This document shows, in pieces, positions 13,552-17,984 of a DNA stretch of 17,984 nt. The first letter of the stretch is position 1, and each line of letters begins with the position of its first letter. Under the pieces are notes generated by a model that had not been told where the DNA came from, searched no databases, and saw only the letters and a program-made list of their open reading frames with translations. This DNA is from a bacterium (GTDB taxonomy: Bacteria; JAMCPX01). A program made the translations under genes and the position numbers. The stretch lies in contig JAJYLM010000031.1 in assembly GCA_021787655.1 (NCBI GenBank), forward strand, positions 1-17,984. Reading direction: 5' to 3'.

Positions 13552-14620
13552 ATATTTATTATACCCGTTGTCCAGACACGTCATTCTCTTTCACGTCTTG
13601 AAGTACATCACGTTCAGGACCCTGAGCGCGATGATCACGGCGCTTGTCATCAGCATGATCTTCGGAGGCCCCTTCATAAAATGGATGGGACGGATCGGCA
13701 TGGGACAGGTGGTGCGGTCCGACGGTCCCAAAAACCACATCAGCAAGAAAGGCACACCGACCATGGGCGGGGCGCTGATGATCCTTTCGATCCTCCTCTC
13801 GACGTTCCTGTGGATGGACATCACGAACGTATACGTATGGATACTCCTGCTCGCACTGGTGGGCTTTGGCGCCATCGGGTTTACGGACGACTATAAAAAG
13901 CTGAAAGACAGAAGCTCAAAAGGTCTCAGGGGAAGTTATAAGCTCGTGCTCGAGACGGTCCTCACCATCATCATCATCTATCTGCTGCTGCGCTTCGATG
14001 ACCTGAACTACACACTGACGGTTCCGTTCTTCAAAAAGATCATCATCAATCTCGGATGGTCATATTTCCTGCTCTTCCTGTTTATCGTCATCGGTACGTC
14101 GAACGCCGTCAACCTCACCGACGGTCAGGACGGCCTCGCCATTGTTCCGGTGATGACCTGCTTTGGTGTGTACGCAGTGTTCGCCTATGTGCTGGGCAAC
14201 ATCAAATTCTCCGACTATCTGATGTTCACCCCGATGCCCGGGACGGGAGAGATCGCAACATTCGCGGGTGCGGTCATCGGCGCTGCCATGGGGTTTTTAT
14301 GGTTCAACACGTATCCTGCTGAAATCTTCATGGGCGATGTCGGCTCTCTCGGGCTCGGCGGCGTGCTCGGTGTCGTGGCCATCATTCTCAAGCAGGAGAT
14401 CCTGCTCGCGATCATCGGCGGAGTTTTCGTGGTGGAGGCACTGTCCGTGATAACCCAGGTGGTCTCGTTCAAACTGATCGGCAGGCGCGTGTTTGCAATG
14501 GCCCCGATACACCACCATTTCGAGCTCAGGGGATGGGTTGAACCGAAGATAACCGTCCGGTTCTGGATCATATCGATCCTGCTTGCGCTCCTCGGCCTGG
14601 CGACACTGAAGTTGAGGTGA
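13544..14620 (+). CDS. mraY: Phospho-MurNAc-pentapeptide transferase (lipid I synthase)
   Basis: A 358-residue polytopic membrane enzyme, about ten helices, that transfers phospho-MurNAc-pentapeptide to undecaprenyl phosphate. Conserved active-site elements are G-T-P-T-M-G-G (70-76), the D-D pair D115-D116 in F-T-D-D-Y-K-K, N-L-T-D-G-Q-D-G-L with N190, D193 and D196, F-M-G-D-V-G-S-L with D265, and the histidine triplet H323-H325 in I-H-H-H-F-E. These correspond closely to the residues defined in the Aquifex enzyme. The ATG sits inside the end of murF, overlapping by eight bases, and murD begins three bases after the stop. The N-terminus is of ordinary length. Confidence 0.97.
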   Translation: MLEYLLYPLSRHVILFHVLKYITFRTLSAMITALVISMIFGGPFIKWMGRIGMGQVVRSDGPKNHISKKGTPTMGGALMILSILLSTFLWMDITNVYVWILLLALVGFGAIGFTDDYKKLKDRSSKGLRGSYKLVLETVLTIIIIYLLLRFDDLNYTLTVPFFKKIIINLGWSYFLLFLFIVIGTSNAVNLTDGQDGLAIVPVMTCFGVYAVFAYVLGNIKFSDYLMFTPMPGTGEIATFAGAVIGAAMGFLWFNTYPAEIFMGDVGSLGLGGVLGVVAIILKQEILLAIIGGVFVVEALSVITQVVSFKLIGRRVFAMAPIHHHFELRGWVEPKITVRFWIISILLALLGLATLKLR

Positions 14621-14623
14621 TCG

Positions 14624-15988
14624 GTGGAACTGAAGGGTAACAACGTTGCGGTTGTCGGCATGGGCAGTACCGGGGTTGCTGTGGCAAAGTTCCTCGTGGA
14701 TCGCGGCGCGCATCCGGTCTGCTACGAACAAAAGCCCGCCTCATCGGTGCGCGTACCCGGCGCTCTGGAACGCGGCATAACCATGGTTGACGGATGGGAC
14801 GGCCGCAGTCTGGAGTCAGGCGGTCTTGTGATCGTAAGCCCGGGCGTGCCTCTGGCACTGCCGGGCTTACAGGCGGCAAAGGCACGGGGGGCCGAGGTGA
14901 TCAGCGAGGTCGAGTTCGCATCGCGCTTCACGGACAGGAAGATCATCGCCATTACCGGGACCAATGGCAAGACGACCACTGTTACCCTGCTCGGACAGAT
15001 CCTGAACAACGCGGGCAGGAACGCGGGTGTCGGAGGCAATATTGGTACGCCGTTCATCGAGCTTGTCGGGAACGACAGCACATACAGCCTGTACCTTCTG
15101 GAGTTGTCCAGTTACCAGCTCGAGGGAATTGTCCGGTTCAGGCCGTGGATAGCCGGGCTGCTCAACATAACGGAAGACCATCTCGACCGGTACAAAGACA
15201 TGAACGACTACGCCCGGTCCAAGCTCAGGATCTTTATGAACCAGTCCGTTGACGATTACGCCGTTATCAACGCCGAAGACCGGTATACGATCAAGAACAA
15301 GCGGACCATCAAATCGAGGCCGTACTGCTTTACCACGGAGAGGAAAACGCGGAGAGGCGCGTACTATAAGAACGGAGACATTCTCTTCGTCGACGGCGCA
15401 GGGCATAAAACCTCGTTCACGATCGACAACCCCTCGCTGGCAGGCATGCACAACGTGCAGAACGTGATGGCATGTATCATTATTGCCAGGCTCCTCGATG
15501 TCCCGGATGAGGTTATCCGCGAGACCGTGCACAGCTTCCGGGGGCTTGCGCACAGGATCCAGCTCGTGGCAGAGGACAACGGTATCAGATATTATGACGA
15601 TTCCAAGGCGACCAATGTGGATGCAGTGATCGTTGCACTGCGGACCATGCCTTCCCCGGTCGTCCTTATCATGGGCGGGAGGGACAAGCAGGGAGACTAT
15701 GCCCCCCTTGCCGGGCTCATCAGGGAAAAGGTGAAGCTGCTCGTCGTTCTGGGAGAGGCGCGGGATCGCATCACCGCTGCATTCCGCGACATTGTCAGAA
15801 TCCTGCCTGCGGATTCCATGGAATCCGCGGTGGCAGCGGCAGCGGCCGGTGCGTCGCCGGGCGACAGTGTCCTGCTTTCACCAGCGTGCTCCAGCTTTGA
15901 CATGTTCCGTGATTACAAGCAGCGGGGGGATGTGTTCGCATCGGCGGTCAGACAAATAACCGGGAGGGCGACGCATGAGGGATTATGA
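14624..15988 (+). CDS. murD: UDP-MurNAc-L-alanine:D-glutamate ligase
   Basis: A 454-residue Mur ligase that adds D-glutamate to UDP-MurNAc-L-alanine. The N-terminal Rossmann-like domain starts V-A-V-V-G-M-G-S-T-G (8-17), followed by V-S-P-G-V-P (71-76), the ATP loop G-T-N-G-K-T-T (112-118), the N-I-T-E-D-H-L-D-R-Y segment and a C-terminal D-D-S-K-A-T-N-V-D-A that is characteristic of MurD. The start is GTG at 14624, with a GAGGTGA just upstream that includes the mraY stop. The 3' end overlaps ftsW by 14 bases. All motifs are intact. Confidence 0.96.
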   Translation: MELKGNNVAVVGMGSTGVAVAKFLVDRGAHPVCYEQKPASSVRVPGALERGITMVDGWDGRSLESGGLVIVSPGVPLALPGLQAAKARGAEVISEVEFASRFTDRKIIAITGTNGKTTTVTLLGQILNNAGRNAGVGGNIGTPFIELVGNDSTYSLYLLELSSYQLEGIVRFRPWIAGLLNITEDHLDRYKDMNDYARSKLRIFMNQSVDDYAVINAEDRYTIKNKRTIKSRPYCFTTERKTRRGAYYKNGDILFVDGAGHKTSFTIDNPSLAGMHNVQNVMACIIIARLLDVPDEVIRETVHSFRGLAHRIQLVAEDNGIRYYDDSKATNVDAVIVALRTMPSPVVLIMGGRDKQGDYAPLAGLIREKVKLLVVLGEARDRITAAFRDIVRILPADSMESAVAAAAAGASPGDSVLLSPACSSFDMFRDYKQRGDVFASAVRQITGRATHEGL

Positions 15989-17093
15989 CCGCGGCATCAT
16001 CATAGCAGCCCTGAGCCTGTGTGTTTTCGGGCTCATTATGGTTTTCAGCGCGAGCTCGATCTACGCACTCAAGGAATACGGCACGAAGTACTACTTCGTC
16101 GAACGCCAGCTGGTCTACCTTATGCTCGGGATCATGGCAGGCGGATTTGCAGCAGTCGTGAATCTCGACCTTATCAGGAAATACATCTACGTTCTGTACG
16201 GGATGATCATCATCCTGCTGTTCATGGTGTTTGTACCGCACATCGGCGTCGTGGTGAGCGGATCGCACCGGTGGCTGAGGTTCGGATCATTTACCGTGCA
16301 GCCCTCGGAATTTGCAAAGCCCGTCCTTATCCTGCTCGTGGCGCACCTGATCGAAGAAAAGGGACAGCGTCTGAACAATCCTCCGCCTGTTATCCTGCCC
16401 CTGTTCTTCACAGCAATCGTGCTGGTGTTGATCATCAAGGAGCCGGATTTCGGCAGTGTTGTCATTATCACGACGGTGGTGTTCTCGATCCTGTTTCTTG
16501 CCGGCGTGAATATCGGGTCCCTGGCCCTGACCTTCCTTCCGGCGCTGCCGGTCGGAATACTCCTGGTCATGCATTCGACCTACCGGCTCAACCGGGTCAA
16601 GGCATTTCTTGATCCCTGGCAGCACGCGCAGACCGGCGGGTTCCAGATCGTACAGTCGACGCTTGCGTACGGTGCCGGAGGAGTGACCGGTGTCGGCCTG
16701 GGGAACAGTTTCGAAAAGCTGTTTTATCTGCCTGAAGCGCATACGGACTTTATCTTTTCCGTCATTGCCGAGGAACTTGGATTTCTCGGTGTGGCAGCGG
16801 TGATCGGCGTCTTTATCTTTCTGATCACCAGAGCCTTTTCCGTTGCAGCACGATCCGGAAGTGCTTTTACCAAGGCAACGGTGTACGGACTGACCTTGTT
16901 TATAGCACTCCAGGTCATCATCAATATAGCGGTCACACTGGGGCTTCTGCCGACCAAGGGGCTGACCATGCCGTTCATAAGTTACGGCGGGAGTTCATTG
17001 ACGGCCGAACTGATTTCGGTCGGTATCATACTGAATCTATCAAGAAGGGTGAACGATGGGAGCGATGAGGCTGATAGTAGCAGGTGGGGGTAG
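15975..17093 (+). CDS. ftsW: Septal peptidoglycan glycosyltransferase FtsW (SEDS family)
   Basis: A 372-residue polytopic SEDS protein that polymerises lipid II at the division site with the class B PBP encoded upstream. Recognisable elements are V-F-S-A-S-S (23-28), S-H-R-W-L-R-F-G-S-F-T-V-Q-P-S-E-F-A-K (97-115), K-E-P-D-F-G-S (155-161), the L-P-E-A-H-T-D-F-I-F-S-V-I-A-E-E-L-G extracellular loop (252-269) with the conserved aspartate D258, and P-F-I-S-Y-G-G-S-S (333-341). Location after murD and before murG indicates FtsW rather than RodA. GGGAGG lies about 8 bases before the ATG. The cytoplasmic tail overlaps the murG start by 38 bases. Confidence 0.95.
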   Translation: MRDYDRGIIIAALSLCVFGLIMVFSASSIYALKEYGTKYYFVERQLVYLMLGIMAGGFAAVVNLDLIRKYIYVLYGMIIILLFMVFVPHIGVVVSGSHRWLRFGSFTVQPSEFAKPVLILLVAHLIEEKGQRLNNPPPVILPLFFTAIVLVLIIKEPDFGSVVIITTVVFSILFLAGVNIGSLALTFLPALPVGILLVMHSTYRLNRVKAFLDPWQHAQTGGFQIVQSTLAYGAGGVTGVGLGNSFEKLFYLPEAHTDFIFSVIAEELGFLGVAAVIGVFIFLITRAFSVAARSGSAFTKATVYGLTLFIALQVIINIAVTLGLLPTKGLTMPFISYGGSSLTAELISVGIILNLSRRVNDGSDEADSSRWG

Positions 17094-17984
17094 CGGCGGG
17101 CATTTTTTCCCCGCACTGGCAATTATGAATGAGATGATACAGAGAAACGAGGGTATCGAATATATGTACGTTGGTTCTGACACAGGCATCGAGAGCAGGA
17201 AATGGACGCTTCCGGAGCGTAACCGGAGGCTGCTGACCGTGCAGGGGTTCCGGAACAAAACGGCATCCCAGAAGCTGTCGTCAGCGGTCCTGCTCGTCCG
17301 CGCGCTGCGCGAAGCCGGGGACATCATCAGGGAGTTTGCACCCGACGCGGTGCTCGGCGTGGGTGGGTATGCCTCGTTGCCGATCCTGATGAGCGCGGTC
17401 ATCAGGCGCATCCCCTCCGCCGTGCACGAGCAAAACTCCGTTCCCGGGCTTGCAAACAAGGTTCTCGCCAGGTTCGTGGACAGGGTCTTTATTACCTTCG
17501 GGACATCGGCGGACTACCTTCCCGGAGGCAAGACACTCCTGACCGGCCTGCCGATCCGCTACACCGCTGCCCGTCACAAAACCTTTGACTCCCGGGTCAG
17601 AACCATACTGGTCCTGGGCGGCAGCCAGGGTGCACATCAGGTCAACGACATGATGGTACACGGGCTTGACAACCTGACGGATATGCGGGATCGTGTCCGC
17701 TTCATACACCAGACAGGCGCGGCGGACATCGCCGCGGTCAGAGAAGCGTACGGGCGTCGCGGGTTCACAGCAGACGTTGTCGGATTCATCGATGATATGG
17801 CCCGGGTGTTCGATGCTGCCGATATTGCGGTATCCAGGGCAGGGGCATCCACCCTGTCCGAACTTGCAGTGTACGGGATACCGTCCATCCTTCTGCCGTA
17901 CCCATCCGCGGCTGCGGACCACCAGACGCTGAATGCGGAGGAGGTCGCCGGCGGCGGCGGTGCAGTCGTCATACCCGCGGCCAC
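17056..17984 (+). CDS. murG: Lipid II synthase MurG, cut by the window end
   Basis: The first 309 residues of a GT-B glycosyltransferase that adds GlcNAc from UDP-GlcNAc to lipid I on the cytoplasmic membrane face; the family is about 355-365 residues, so roughly 50 are missing. Motifs are A-G-G-G-S-G-G-H-F-F-P-A (9-20), G-V-G-G-Y-A-S-L-P (101-109), H-E-Q-N-S-V-P-G (124-131), G-G-S-Q-G-A (188-193), S-R-A-G-A-S-T-L-S-E-L (260-270) and D-H-Q-T-L-N-A (288-294). The first loop reads G-G-S-G-G-H where G-G-T-G-G-H is usual, a conservative change. ATG 17056 follows AAGGGTG at good spacing; ATG 17065 is an alternative that gives M-R-L-I-V-A-G, closer to the family. It overlaps the ftsW 3' end by 38 or 29 bases. 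Confidence 0.95.
   Translation, partial: MGAMRLIVAGGGSGGHFFPALAIMNEMIQRNEGIEYMYVGSDTGIESRKWTLPERNRRLLTVQGFRNKTASQKLSSAVLLVRALREAGDIIREFAPDAVLGVGGYASLPILMSAVIRRIPSAVHEQNSVPGLANKVLARFVDRVFITFGTSADYLPGGKTLLTGLPIRYTAARHKTFDSRVRTILVLGGSQGAHQVNDMMVHGLDNLTDMRDRVRFIHQTGAADIAAVREAYGRRGFTADVVGFIDDMARVFDAADIAVSRAGASTLSELAVYGIPSILLPYPSAAADHQTLNAEEVAGGGGAVVIPAA

Noticed and set aside
1..17984. Mobile elements, CRISPR arrays, prophage, toxin-antitoxin or defence systems
   Set aside because: No transposase, integrase, regularly spaced repeats or defence-type genes were seen. Coding is dense and made of housekeeping genes.

Overview
The window is a compact bacterial chromosome segment with no mobile elements, CRISPR arrays, rRNA or tRNA genes that I can see. 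The gene set points to a diderm (Gram-negative type) bacterium with meso-diaminopimelate peptidoglycan: a cytochrome bd oxidase subunit, an LL-diaminopimelate aminotransferase, a Firmicutes-like SufS/SufU pair, a division penicillin-binding protein with a C-terminal PASTA domain, and a full dcw cluster. A Nitrospirota or deltaproteobacterial-type lineage fits this mixture. That is inference from gene content only, and I would not name a genus.

Layout. Positions 1-449 hold the 3' end of cydB on the plus strand, whose stop overlaps that of dapL (446-1615, minus). Two small plus-strand genes follow: a DUF2905-type membrane protein (1731-1970) and a DsrE-family protein (2094-2447). They converge on a four-gene minus-strand operon, sufS-sufU-thiM-thiE (5548 down to 2468), which joins cysteine-sulfur mobilisation and Fe-S assembly to thiazole salvage and thiamine phosphate synthesis. 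Its leader has a plausible sigma-70 promoter and a long, almost perfect palindrome. Divergent from it is a zinc-free medium-chain reductase (5728-6738), followed by hairpins that include a good intrinsic terminator candidate.

From 6906 to the right edge runs the division and cell wall (dcw) cluster in the order mraZ, rsmH, ftsL, ftsI/spoVD-like, murE, murF, mraY, murD, ftsW, murG (cut by the window end). The genes abut or overlap almost throughout, so they probably form one transcript. In front of mraZ are a TTGACA/TATGAA promoter and three 10-bp direct repeats that match the known arrangement of MraZ operator boxes, implying autoregulation of the cluster. MurE, MurF and MurD build and extend the muropeptide, MraY makes lipid I, MurG lipid II, FtsW polymerises it and the FtsI-like transpeptidase crosslinks it at the septum, with FtsL as divisome partner.

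Most of the window is well-understood core metabolism and cell division, and I do not see a previously undescribed system. The observations most worth following are regulatory: the MraZ box array, the palindrome in the sufS leader, and the coupling of suf and thi genes without a visible TPP riboswitch.
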